DNA from: Phycisphaerae bacterium
GTDB taxonomy: Bacteria > Planctomycetota > Phycisphaerae > Sedimentisphaerales > SM23-30
DNA length: 6,439 nucleotides
Direction: 5' to 3'
Assembly: GCA_021736565.1 (NCBI GenBank)
Contig: JAIPFO010000224.1
Location: 1 to 6,439, forward strand
Below, in pieces: positions 1 to 5,604 of this stretch (positions are counted from its first letter, which is position 1; every line of letters begins with the position of its first letter). The notes under the pieces are model-generated. The model ran no database searches. It was not told the DNA's origin and saw nothing but the letters and a program-made list of their open reading frames with translations. The translations under genes and the position numbers were made by a program.

Positions 1-794
1 ATCGGCCGGATTCCGGCCCGGACAAAACACGCCTGGTTGTCCATCTCTACTGGAAAGCCAGCCGGGCGACGTTGTATCTTAACACCTCGGGGGTGAAAAT
101 ATCCGACCGGAGCTACCGTCGTATGCCCTATAAAGCGCCAATGCGGGAGTCTCTGGCGGCGGCAACAATGATGGAGACCGGCTATGACGGCACCACTCCG
201 CTGCTGGTACCTATGTGCGGCAGTGGGACCCTGGCAATCGAAGCGGCCTTACTGGCCACCGGCCGAGCCCCGGGATTACTAAGGCCTAACTTTGGATTCA
301 TGCATATCAAGGCCCTTGAAAAGGAAGACTGGGAATCAATTCGCCGCGAGATTCGCAAAGAGCGAAAGAAGGATCTGGCGTTCCCAATTATCGCAACAGA
401 TATCGCCCCGGAAGCCATAGAAGCTGCAAAGAAAAACGCGATGACTGCGGGGGTTGACCACCTGATCGATTTTTCTGTCTGCGATTTTGCCGATACGAAG
501 GTCCCTGAAGAAAACGGAATCGTCATCCTTAACCCTGAATATGGCCAGCGCATGGGCGAAATTTCCGAGCTGGAAAAAACCTACGCCCGGATCGGCGACT
601 TTTTTAAGCAGAAATGTAAAGGCTACACCGCCTACATCTTCACCGGGAATCTTCCCCTGGCTAAAAAAGTAGGGCTCAGAACCAGCCGGCGTACGGAATT
701 CTACAATGCTGATATCGAGTGTCGACTATTAAAATATGACATGTATGACGGCACCAGAAAGGGCGACAGTGAATCGCTTCCCGAGGATATGTAG
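1..794 (+). CDS. THUMP-family class I SAM-dependent RNA methyltransferase (RlmL/YpsC-like), 5'-truncated by window edge
   Basis: The frame is open from base 3 to the TAG at 792-794, so 263 residues are visible; family members run to roughly 370-400 residues, so the N-terminal THUMP RNA-binding part lies outside the window. The TTG at 72 is internal and not a real start, because the upstream codons also read as family sequence. Visible landmarks in order are LNTSG...RSYR (linker typical of RlmL/YpsC proteins), KAPMRESLAA, the SAM-binding motif I PMCGSGT (nt 210-230), motif II ATDIAPEAIE (nt 393-422), and motif IV at nt 531-542. Known members methylate guanine N2 in 23S rRNA (E. coli RlmL at G2445); the exact target here is inferred and could differ. 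Motif IV reads NPEY instead of the usual NPPY. The C-terminus, RLLKYDMYDG, matches the family ending. An intrinsic terminator follows within 35 bp. Confidence 0.88.
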   Translation, partial: RPDSGPDKTRLVVHLYWKASRATLYLNTSGVKISDRSYRRMPYKAPMRESLAAATMMETGYDGTTPLLVPMCGSGTLAIEAALLATGRAPGLLRPNFGFMHIKALEKEDWESIRREIRKERKKDLAFPIIATDIAPEAIEAAKKNAMTAGVDHLIDFSVCDFADTKVPEENGIVILNPEYGQRMGEISELEKTYARIGDFFKQKCKGYTAYIFTGNLPLAKKVGLRTSRRTEFYNADIECRLLKYDMYDGTRKGDSESLPEDM

Positions 795-825
795 GGGGGG
801 CGAAAAGATGTGCAAAATGCCAATT

Positions 826-851
826 AAGACACCTGCGTCACAGGTGTTTTT
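826..851 (+). terminator. Intrinsic terminator after the methyltransferase gene
   Basis: ACACCTG (829-835) pairs perfectly with CAGGTGT (841-847) around the loop CGTCA. The stem can extend outward through G828-T848 and A826/A827 with T849/T850, and the 3' arm runs into T847-T851. It begins 32 bases after the stop codon at 794, the expected place for a rho-independent terminator. Its 3' edge abuts the dispersed repeat copy at 851-912. Confidence 0.75.
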
Positions 852-912
852 GGCGTCCATTTTCCGTATTTCAAGGGGCGATATTCAATTCGTAAAACCC
901 CTTTTGACTTGG
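851..912 (+). repeat. Dispersed intergenic repeat, copy A (CTTTTGAC family)
   Basis: Aligned without gaps to 2515-2574 (copy B), 46 of the 60 positions 851-910 are identical; within 857-908 it is 42 of 52. Shared blocks are CCATTTT, GGGCGATAT, TAAAAC and CTTTTGAC. This copy lies between the ends of two convergent genes, so it cannot be the promoter of either. Here the core is CTTTTGACTTG, lacking the GACGC form of other copies. Read in this direction no -10-like box stands at the right distance from TTGACT, so a promoter role is unlikely for this copy. Confidence 0.7.
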
Positions 913-963
913 GGATAAATTAGAACGGCAGCGTCGCTTCTGGTGGCCACCGGTTTCATGGTT

Positions 964-2067
964 TCAATGTCGCAATAAAATATCCAGCATTTTCTTGTCG
1001 AGTTTATGGCCGTGAAACTCTTTGTAGTCGACATCCTTGCGATTGGAATCTAAAATTCCAAAGGATCCTTTCAGGTTCCATAACGCATAGCCGATTGAAT
1101 GTCCTTTGAGAACTCCCATCAGATCGGTTAACCAGTCCAATGCCACTTTGTGCGACGTGTATTTATAGCAGCCACATTCACCGCAATGAACGCCGACACC
1201 CTTACGGGCCAGTTTTACCCAGGGCTTGTAGTGATATTCCAGTCGTTTACGATTCCATCGGTGGCCACTCCATTTACTGTCAGGCCATACCGGGACAGGG
1301 AAATTCTTACTCTGGACCCAACTGGCCTTATAATGTGTCAATTGAAATGGTTGATAGCCCCGACAGCTTTGGCCGATATTGAGATCGGCTAATTCCTCGA
1401 GTGGGGCATTGCCCCAAAACAGGCCATTGATAATGATCTGGCGATTTGGGTCAACTTTACGGATCGTTTTAACCGTCGCTCGAACCACTCTTTCGTAATC
1501 ACCCTGGCTCATCAATCCATTCGGGTTCGGCGGTTCATTGATCAGGTCAAAACTTAACGCTTTGGGCGAGATCCCATTATAACGTTTGGCAAATAACTCC
1601 CAGTGGAAACAGAATGCTTTTAGTGCCTTTTCACTCTTCCAGAGGTTGTAGGGTTCCTGCAATTCCCGATTGATACTGTAGCCTGGCCCGCGATGGAAAT
1701 TCAATGAGAGATGGATTTTGTATTTCTGCGCCCACTGAACGGCCTTGTCAATTTCCTCCAGCATACTCTCTTTAATCGCATAAACGTCATCCTTTTGACA
1801 CCAATGGCGATAACTCATCGGTAACCGGGCAAAATTAAATCCCCAATCTGCCATCCAGCGAAAATCGTTCTCGATCGGGCGGCAATCACTTTGACTGCTG
1901 AAAAAATATTGCAGGTTAAAACCCCGCCACCGCGGCAAGATCCACTGGTCAGGTTCTTTTGGGGCATCTGCTAATATCGTATCCGAAAAGTGGGCCATGG
2001 TTCCGATCATGGTTGTCGCGGAAACCTGTTTAATTAATTGTCTGCGTGAAAGTGAGATCCTCGTCAT
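964..2067 (-). CDS. Tat-exported glycoside hydrolase family 5 (cellulase-like)
   Basis: The 367-residue product starts at an ATG (2067-2065) with AAAGG (2074-2078) six bases upstream. The N-terminus LSRRQLIKQ (residues 6-14) is a twin-arginine motif followed by a mildly hydrophobic stretch and a possible cleavage after ILADA (31-35), so export as a folded enzyme is inferred. A single GH5 TIM-barrel follows: RGFNL (48-52), R81 in FARLP, H125 in LNFHR, the acid/base E178 in INEP, H245-Y246, the probable nucleophile E297 in HCGE, and the substrate-platform W330. All catalytic positions expected of a retaining GH5 enzyme are present. Substrates of this family include beta-1,4-glucan, mannan and related polymers; the subfamily cannot be told from sequence by eye. 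There is no carbohydrate-binding module, dockerin or C-terminal sorting signal. It is transcribed alone, convergent with the methyltransferase gene. Confidence 0.88.
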   Translation of the reverse strand: MTRISLSRRQLIKQVSATTMIGTMAHFSDTILADAPKEPDQWILPRWRGFNLQYFFSSQSDCRPIENDFRWMADWGFNFARLPMSYRHWCQKDDVYAIKESMLEEIDKAVQWAQKYKIHLSLNFHRGPGYSINRELQEPYNLWKSEKALKAFCFHWELFAKRYNGISPKALSFDLINEPPNPNGLMSQGDYERVVRATVKTIRKVDPNRQIIINGLFWGNAPLEELADLNIGQSCRGYQPFQLTHYKASWVQSKNFPVPVWPDSKWSGHRWNRKRLEYHYKPWVKLARKGVGVHCGECGCYKYTSHKVALDWLTDLMGVLKGHSIGYALWNLKGSFGILDSNRKDVDYKEFHGHKLDKKMLDILLRH

Positions 2068-2075
2068 AGCTTACC

Positions 2076-2108
2076 TTTGATGATTGCGTCAAAAGTCAAT
2101 ATTGACGC
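2076..2108 (-). promoter_or_regulatory. Repeat copy E with operator-like palindrome in front of the GH5 gene
   Basis: GCGTCAA (2086-2092) and TTGACGC (2102-2108) form an inverted repeat with a 9-bp spacer, and GTCAATATTGAC (2095-2106) inside it is a perfect 12-bp palindrome. Positions 2076-2103 match 5476-5504 (copy D, upstream of the RNase D gene) with one substitution and one inserted base. The site begins about 10 bp before the GH5 start codon, overlapping the edge of its ribosome binding site. The position and symmetry suggest a protein-binding site controlling initiation; the regulator is unknown. Confidence 0.5.
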
Positions 2109-2221
2109 GTATAAACGGCGATTATGCATCAGAACCATGTTATGAAGCTCCTTATGATGCTGGGATTACCTTGGGGCATCGTATTTTTATTTTTCCCCTT
2201 GTCAGATTCTATTTTTTATCG

Positions 2222-2243
2222 GTCGATTCCTGATCGAATCGAC
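2222..2243. repeat. Perfect 8-bp inverted repeat
   Basis: GTCGATTC (2222-2229) and GAATCGAC (2236-2243) are exact reverse complements around the loop CTGATC. A T-run (about 2212-2218) precedes the stem on the plus strand, so on neither strand is the stem followed by a T-tail; a terminator is unlikely. It lies about 155 bp upstream of the GH5 start and could be an operator or a structured element in a leader. Confidence 0.5.
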
Positions 2244-2275
2244 TCCTGTCATGTAGGTACAATAAAGAGTTCGGG

Positions 2276-2330
2276 GTGAAAAGTCAAATTTCGTATTTTG
2301 AATACCCTTTAATGTACCAAAAATGGGCAT
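2276..2330 (-). repeat. Dispersed intergenic repeat, copy G
   Basis: Read on the minus strand this carries GCCCATTTTTGGTAC, TTAAAGGG, GTATTCAAAATACG and TTTGACTTTT in the same order and spacing as copies A and B, allowing two single-base gaps. It faces copy B (2515-2577), so the two form long imperfect inverted repeats bounding about 300 bp. The core is degenerate here (GACTTTTCACC, not GACTTTTGACG). No gene start follows close by. Confidence 0.6.
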
Positions 2331-2514
2331 AAAAAAACCTATGACGCCTGGGGGGGAATAAATGGTTTTTCGTGAATAATCCGGGGAATGTTATAGATGG
2401 ATAGTGTATGTTGACGATAAGAATAATGTGCCCTATAATAGGAATGAATAGCCGAGGTTTGAGAGGGGATAAGTCGGCTTGATATAACCTTGACGCCAGC
2501 ATCAGAAGTATTGT

Positions 2515-2577
2515 TGAAGCCCATTTTCTGTATCTTAAAGGGCGATATGGAATACATAAAACGACTTTTGACGTTGG
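2515..2577 (+). repeat. Dispersed intergenic repeat, copy B
   Basis: This is the partner of copy A (46 of 60 identical ungapped) and of copy G on the opposite strand. Conserved blocks are CCCATTTT, TTAAAGGGCGATAT, GAATAC, TAAAAC and GACTTTTGACG. Its end supplies the TTGACG hexamer at 2568-2573, the best candidate for the mcsA -35 box, so this copy may have been recruited as a promoter. Confidence 0.7.
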
Positions 2578-2596
2578 AATCAACTTTAAATATTAG
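2568..2596 (+). promoter_or_regulatory. Candidate sigma-70 promoter of mcsAB
   Basis: TTGACG (2568-2573) and TATTAG (2591-2596) are separated by exactly 17 bp, and mcsA begins at 2615. The predicted transcription start near 2603 would lie at the edge of the ribosome binding site AGAGG (2602-2606), giving a very short leader; this tightness lowers confidence. No CtsR-like tandem heptamer operator is visible. Confidence 0.45.
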
Positions 2597-2614
2597 TAGT
2601 TAGAGGCTTATGTA

Positions 2615-3100
2615 ATGAAGTGTCAATTGTGTAATAAACAGGCAACTGTTCATCTCACTGAAATTATCAATGGTGAAAAGACTGAAAAGCACCTTTGTGA
2701 AGAATGTGCCTACAATGATGGTATAACGATCAAGGCCCACGTTCCGATCAATGAGCTCCTGACGGATCTGGTGGAATCTCAGGAGCAGGCGAGTGAATTG
2801 AGTGAGTTAACGTGTCCGCAATGCACGATGACCTGGAGTGAGTTTCGGAAGGGCGGCCTTTTGGGCTGTCCAAAGGATTATGAGATATTTGATGAACCCC
2901 TTCGGAAAATAATTTCAAAAGCACACGAAAATGCCAAAGGGCACATTGGCCGATCACCGTTAAAGGTCAGTGGCAAACATCAAGACCAGATGAGCTTATT
3001 CCGGTTGCGACAGAAATTGCAACATGCGGTGGATAATGAAGATTATGAAGTCGCAGCGTCATTGCGTGATGAGATAGAAAAGTACGGCGTTCACAATTAA
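2615..3100 (+). CDS. mcsA: McsA: zinc-finger, UVR-motif activator of the protein-arginine kinase
   Basis: The 161-residue product starts at an ATG with AGAGG (2602-2606) eight bases upstream. The first zinc finger is C3-x2-C6 with C28-x2-C31. The second has C67-x2-C70 and C85, but D88 stands where Bacillus McsA has its last cysteine (GCPKDY against GCxxCY). The segment HIGRSP (110-115) matches the HxGKxP linker of the family. Residues about 125-158 form the UVR motif (SLFRLRQKL...EDYEVAASLRDEIEKYG), a helical hairpin named from UvrB/UvrC. In Firmicutes McsA binds and activates McsB and is part of the heat-shock and protein quality-control response. Its immediate neighbour here is mcsB, 71 bp downstream, which supports McsA over a generic UVR protein. 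No clpC or ctsR is in view. Confidence 0.9.
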   Translation: MKCQLCNKQATVHLTEIINGEKTEKHLCEECAYNDGITIKAHVPINELLTDLVESQEQASELSELTCPQCTMTWSEFRKGGLLGCPKDYEIFDEPLRKIISKAHENAKGHIGRSPLKVSGKHQDQMSLFRLRQKLQHAVDNEDYEVAASLRDEIEKYGVHN

Positions 3101-3171
3101 CTTGATCGAACAGGCGTTTGGCAATACGGACGTTCGGACCACAAATACACAGAGGAAAATAAACCAATCAA

Positions 3172-4233
3172 ATGGATATATCAAGCTTGTATAATCATGT
3201 AGCACCCTGGATGGACGGCAGCGGCCCGATGAACGATATTGTTATTTCGTCGCGAATACGATTAGCGCGGAACATTTCAGGTTTTTTATTTTTCCCCCGT
3301 GCGGATGCTCAACAGCAGCGTGACGTATTGAACTATGTGCATGATCGACTGATGACAACCGATGTAGGGAAATCGATGATGTACCTGGATATGGAGAATG
3401 TTCCTGTTCTGCAGCGAAGTATTCTTGTCGAACGCCATTTGATCTCCCGTCGGTTGGCCGAGGGGAATGGGGCCTGTGGTGTTTCGATCAGCCAGGATGA
3501 GACCCTGGCGGTTATGATCAATGAAGAAGATCATTTGCGTTTGCAGGCGATTGCCGGGGGCTTGCAATTGGAAGAGACTTATTCACAAATTAATCGCATA
3601 GAAAATGTGCTCGAAGAGCAGATGGAATATGCTTTTTCACCCAGATATGGCTATCTCACCGCCTGTCCTACAAATGTGGGTACCGGTATCCGGGTGTCGG
3701 TCATGTTACATTTGCCCGCCCTGAAAATGACTGGTCAGATCGAAAAGGTTTTTAGAGCGGCCAGGGATATGCGATTGGCGGTCCGGGGATTCCATGGTGA
3801 AGGGACCGAGCCGATCGGTGATTTTTTTCAGTTATCAAATCAGACGACCCTGGGGAAGTCCGAGTCGCAAATCATTGAGGAGCTGACCTCTCTGGCGGTC
3901 ATACCGATTGTTGAGTATGAACGGCGCGCCCGCCAAAAGCTGATTGATGATCGGCAGGTTGCCCTGGATGATAAAATATTCAGAGCCTTGGGGACACTGG
4001 GCAATTGCCGGATGATTAATTCAGAAGAGGCGATGTTTCTGCTGAGCTATGTTCGGCTTGGTGTTCATCTCGAGCGGATTAAAGACCTTTCATTGAATAC
4101 GGTTAATGAAATATTTTTAATGACACAGCCCGCCCATCTGCAAAACTGGTACAAAAAAGACATGGACCCTACCCAGCGCGACCAGATGCGAGCGGAGTTT
4201 ATCGTCAAAAAACTGAGTTCGCCCTCCAATTGA
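3172..4233 (+). CDS. mcsB: McsB: protein-arginine kinase
   Basis: This 353-residue ATP:guanido phosphotransferase phosphorylates arginine side chains in proteins, marking them for ClpCP degradation in Bacillus. Recognisable parts are SSRIRLARN (26-34, nucleotide-binding arginines), NEEDH (117-121, the acidic catalytic pair), the reactive C165 in CPTNVGTG (165-172), the loop RGFHGEGTEP (205-214), and SNQTTLG (222-228). The C-terminal RDQMRA (336-341) fits the RDxxRA motif that forms the phosphoarginine-binding allosteric pocket in bacterial McsB, separating it from creatine and arginine kinases that act on free guanidines. Length matches the bacterial family (about 350-360). AGAGGA (3151-3156) is about 15 bases before the ATG, rather far for a Shine-Dalgarno sequence. 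It is probably co-transcribed with mcsA; the 71-bp gap shows no terminator. Confidence 0.94.
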   Translation: MDISSLYNHVAPWMDGSGPMNDIVISSRIRLARNISGFLFFPRADAQQQRDVLNYVHDRLMTTDVGKSMMYLDMENVPVLQRSILVERHLISRRLAEGNGACGVSISQDETLAVMINEEDHLRLQAIAGGLQLEETYSQINRIENVLEEQMEYAFSPRYGYLTACPTNVGTGIRVSVMLHLPALKMTGQIEKVFRAARDMRLAVRGFHGEGTEPIGDFFQLSNQTTLGKSESQIIEELTSLAVIPIVEYERRARQKLIDDRQVALDDKIFRALGTLGNCRMINSEEAMFLLSYVRLGVHLERIKDLSLNTVNEIFLMTQPAHLQNWYKKDMDPTQRDQMRAEFIVKKLSSPSN

Positions 4234-4250
4234 CCGTCTTGGTGCGTGTT

Positions 4251-4281
4251 GAAGATGAATCCGACCCGGGGGATGGGCTTC
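4251..4281. other. Imperfect stem-loop in the convergent mcsB / RNase D gap
   Basis: GAAG (4251-4254) pairs with CTTC (4278-4281) and ATCC (4259-4262) with GGAT (4271-4274), separated by internal loops, with GACCCGGG as the apical loop. A second short hairpin, GATGG/CCATC (4297-4301 and 4305-4309), overlaps the RNase D stop codon. The 74-bp gap between converging genes is where a bidirectional terminator is expected, but neither structure has an adjacent T-run, so I do not call it one. Confidence 0.3.
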
Positions 4282-4307
4282 AGGGATACTTATGGCGATG
4301 GTGTCCA

Positions 4308-5453
4308 TCAGGAATATATTTTTTTAATGGCCGGTTCGAGCAACCTCGCCTGCCATCGCATGATCGCGGGGGCGGCATTGAAAATACCTTCCATGGAAGT
4401 CGGTTTTTTTATTGTAATAGCAATTAAATTGGCTCTGGAGGCCAGGATTGAAGCGGGTATGTTTATTTTTTTTGCGATTAAAGCGGTTTCGTGCCGTAGA
4501 GTGTCAAATTCCGGTCCAGGTGATTGCGAGGGTTTTTTAATTTTATGATCGGGGTATTTGTTTTCTGGCATCGTTTCGACGACCTTGATCGCCTTGATCA
4601 GTGCGTTAAGACGCTGGCCGGTACAATTTCTCGGAAGGCGGGGCATGTGATGGTTGGAATCTATCGGAGGATTTTGCTTATTAGCCCAGAGGGCTAAATC
4701 CAGGATAAGATTGTTGTTCATGACCTTAAAGGGGGGCTTGTCCGATTTTTGGGCCTGCCGCTCCCGCCAATTCCATATTTGTCGTACAAATGCCATTTGA
4801 CGGCGGCTAAATTTGCTGAGCCCTTTGAGTCGCCAGCAATTTTCCGGGTCTTGTATTGTTTTGTTTTTGAGGGCTTCCTGGGTTATGAATGTACATTGTT
4901 CCTGATGCCACAGGACCCGATTAAGATTTTTAAGTTCGAGATACAAATGTTGAGCGATGACTTCCATGTATCGGGTGTCGTTACAGGCATAAATCAACTG
5001 TGACTCGGTAAGAGGTCGCCGTCCCCAGTTGGATTTCTGGCCGGTTTTAGGCAGGAGCACATTGCAAAACCGTTCAGTCAGGGCCGCCAGCGAGTATTTT
5101 TCGTAGCCGAGTAATCGGGCTGCCACCACTGAATCAAAAACATGACGTTTCGGCTGAAAATTGAACGATTGAAACATCATTCTCAGGTCATAATCCGACC
5201 CGTGAATGATCAATGGCCGGTTCGCCAGCGCATTGAGAAAACGCGTTAGATCCAAATCCGCCAGCGGATCCAGAATATAATGCTTATTGTTCAGTGTTAA
5301 TTGGATCAGGCAGACCTTCTCGTAGTAACTGTGTAAACTGTCTGCCTCTGTATCCAGGGCGATTTTTTCAGAGGTTTTCACCGCGGCTGTCAGCTTTTCA
5401 AGCGTATGAGCTTTGTCGACATAAACAAAATGGCAGGGTATTGGATGTTGCAA
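4308..5453 (-). CDS. rnd: RNase D-type 3'-5' exoribonuclease (DEDDy) with HRDC region
   Basis: The 381-residue product resembles RNase D, which trims 3' ends of tRNA precursors and other structured RNAs. Exo I is LDTEAD (D34, E36), Exo II is HGSDYD (D89), and Exo III is Y155-x3-D159 in YACNDTRYM, so all four DEDD acids and the tyrosine of the DEDDy class are present. An HRDC-type nucleic-acid-binding region covers about 217-290 (RRQMAFVRQIWNWRE...). A second HRDC-like C-terminal part, about 315-378 with ILASRANL, matches the usual two-HRDC layout and length. The start is a TTG (5453-5451): the next in-frame upstream stop is only seven codons away, and this start puts D34 at the position usual for the family. 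No strong Shine-Dalgarno sequence is visible. Repeat copy D begins about 22 bp upstream. Confidence 0.9.
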   Translation of the reverse strand: MQHPIPCHFVYVDKAHTLEKLTAAVKTSEKIALDTEADSLHSYYEKVCLIQLTLNNKHYILDPLADLDLTRFLNALANRPLIIHGSDYDLRMMFQSFNFQPKRHVFDSVVAARLLGYEKYSLAALTERFCNVLLPKTGQKSNWGRRPLTESQLIYACNDTRYMEVIAQHLYLELKNLNRVLWHQEQCTFITQEALKNKTIQDPENCWRLKGLSKFSRRQMAFVRQIWNWRERQAQKSDKPPFKVMNNNLILDLALWANKQNPPIDSNHHMPRLPRNCTGQRLNALIKAIKVVETMPENKYPDHKIKKPSQSPGPEFDTLRHETALIAKKINIPASILASRANLIAITIKKPTSMEGIFNAAPAIMRWQARLLEPAIKKIYS

Positions 5454-5475
5454 AGTTTGTCTTTTCAGTTCTCAG

Positions 5476-5530
5476 TTTGATAATTGCGTCAAAAGTCAAA
5501 TATTGTATTTCAATTTAGCCTATCGAACGT
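5476..5530 (-). promoter_or_regulatory. Repeat copy D upstream of the RNase D gene
   Basis: On the minus strand it reads ATTGAAATACAATATTTGAC followed by TTTTGACGCAATTATCAAA. The last part is nearly identical to copy E before the GH5 gene, and the first part resembles copy G. A TACAAT hexamer (5502-5507, minus strand) could be a -10 box, which would put transcription start inside the GACTTTTGACGC core and make the core a start-site operator, but I see no convincing -35 for it. It faces copy F (5541-5587). Confidence 0.5.
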
Positions 5531-5540
5531 GAAAAAACGT

Positions 5541-5587
5541 CGATTAAAGACCAGAATTATTAATTTAGAATACTTTTGACGCTGGTT
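5541..5587 (+). repeat. Diverged dispersed repeat, copy F
   Basis: CGATTAAAG at the left and GAATACTTTTGACGCTGG at the right match copy B blocks (ATCTTAAAG, then ACTTTTGACGTTGG) with nearly the same spacing; the middle is diverged. GCGTCAAAAGT at 5486-5496 and ACTTTTGACGC at 5572-5582 are exact 11-bp inverted repeats, so D and F bound a segment of about 100 bp. Confidence 0.5.
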
Positions 5588-5604
5588 TATATAATAGGAT
5601 TATA
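5576..5604 (+). promoter_or_regulatory. Possible antisense promoter from repeat copy F
   Basis: TTGACG (5576-5581) and ATTATA (5599-5604) are 17 bp apart, the same geometry as the mcsA promoter formed by copy B. A separate TATAAT lies at 5590-5595. Transcription would run rightward, antisense to the small gene at 5600-5794, where no plus-strand gene follows, so it is either an antisense RNA start or chance in AT-rich DNA. Confidence 0.25.

Larger units (their letters stand above)
2068..2614. other. 547-bp divergent intergenic region between the GH5 gene and mcsA
   Basis: This AT-rich gap separates divergently transcribed genes. It contains, left to right, the GH5 ribosome binding site, repeat copy E with a palindrome (2076-2108), an exact 8-bp stem-loop (2222-2243), repeat copy G (2276-2330), a G-run at 2351-2356, a stretch from about 2360 to 2500 in which I see nothing definite, repeat copy B (2515-2577), and the mcsA promoter and ribosome binding site. 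A 99-codon minus-strand frame (2284-2583) spans copies G and B but has no family resemblance and lies across the repeats, so I do not call it a gene. Confidence 0.7.

Noticed and set aside
953..963. GGTGGCCACC palindrome near 941-950 as a terminator for the GH5 gene
   Set aside because: It has no loop and no T-run on the minus strand, so it would not form a terminator hairpin.
2284..2583. 99-codon minus-strand frame in the GH5/mcsA spacer
   Set aside because: It consists largely of the two facing repeat copies and the AT-rich DNA between, has no domain resemblance, and overlaps the mcsA promoter; no good ribosome binding site was seen.
4246..4548. 100-codon plus-strand frame antisense to the RNase D gene
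   Set aside because: It lies opposite the C-terminal domain of a well-supported RNase D gene and has no family resemblance.
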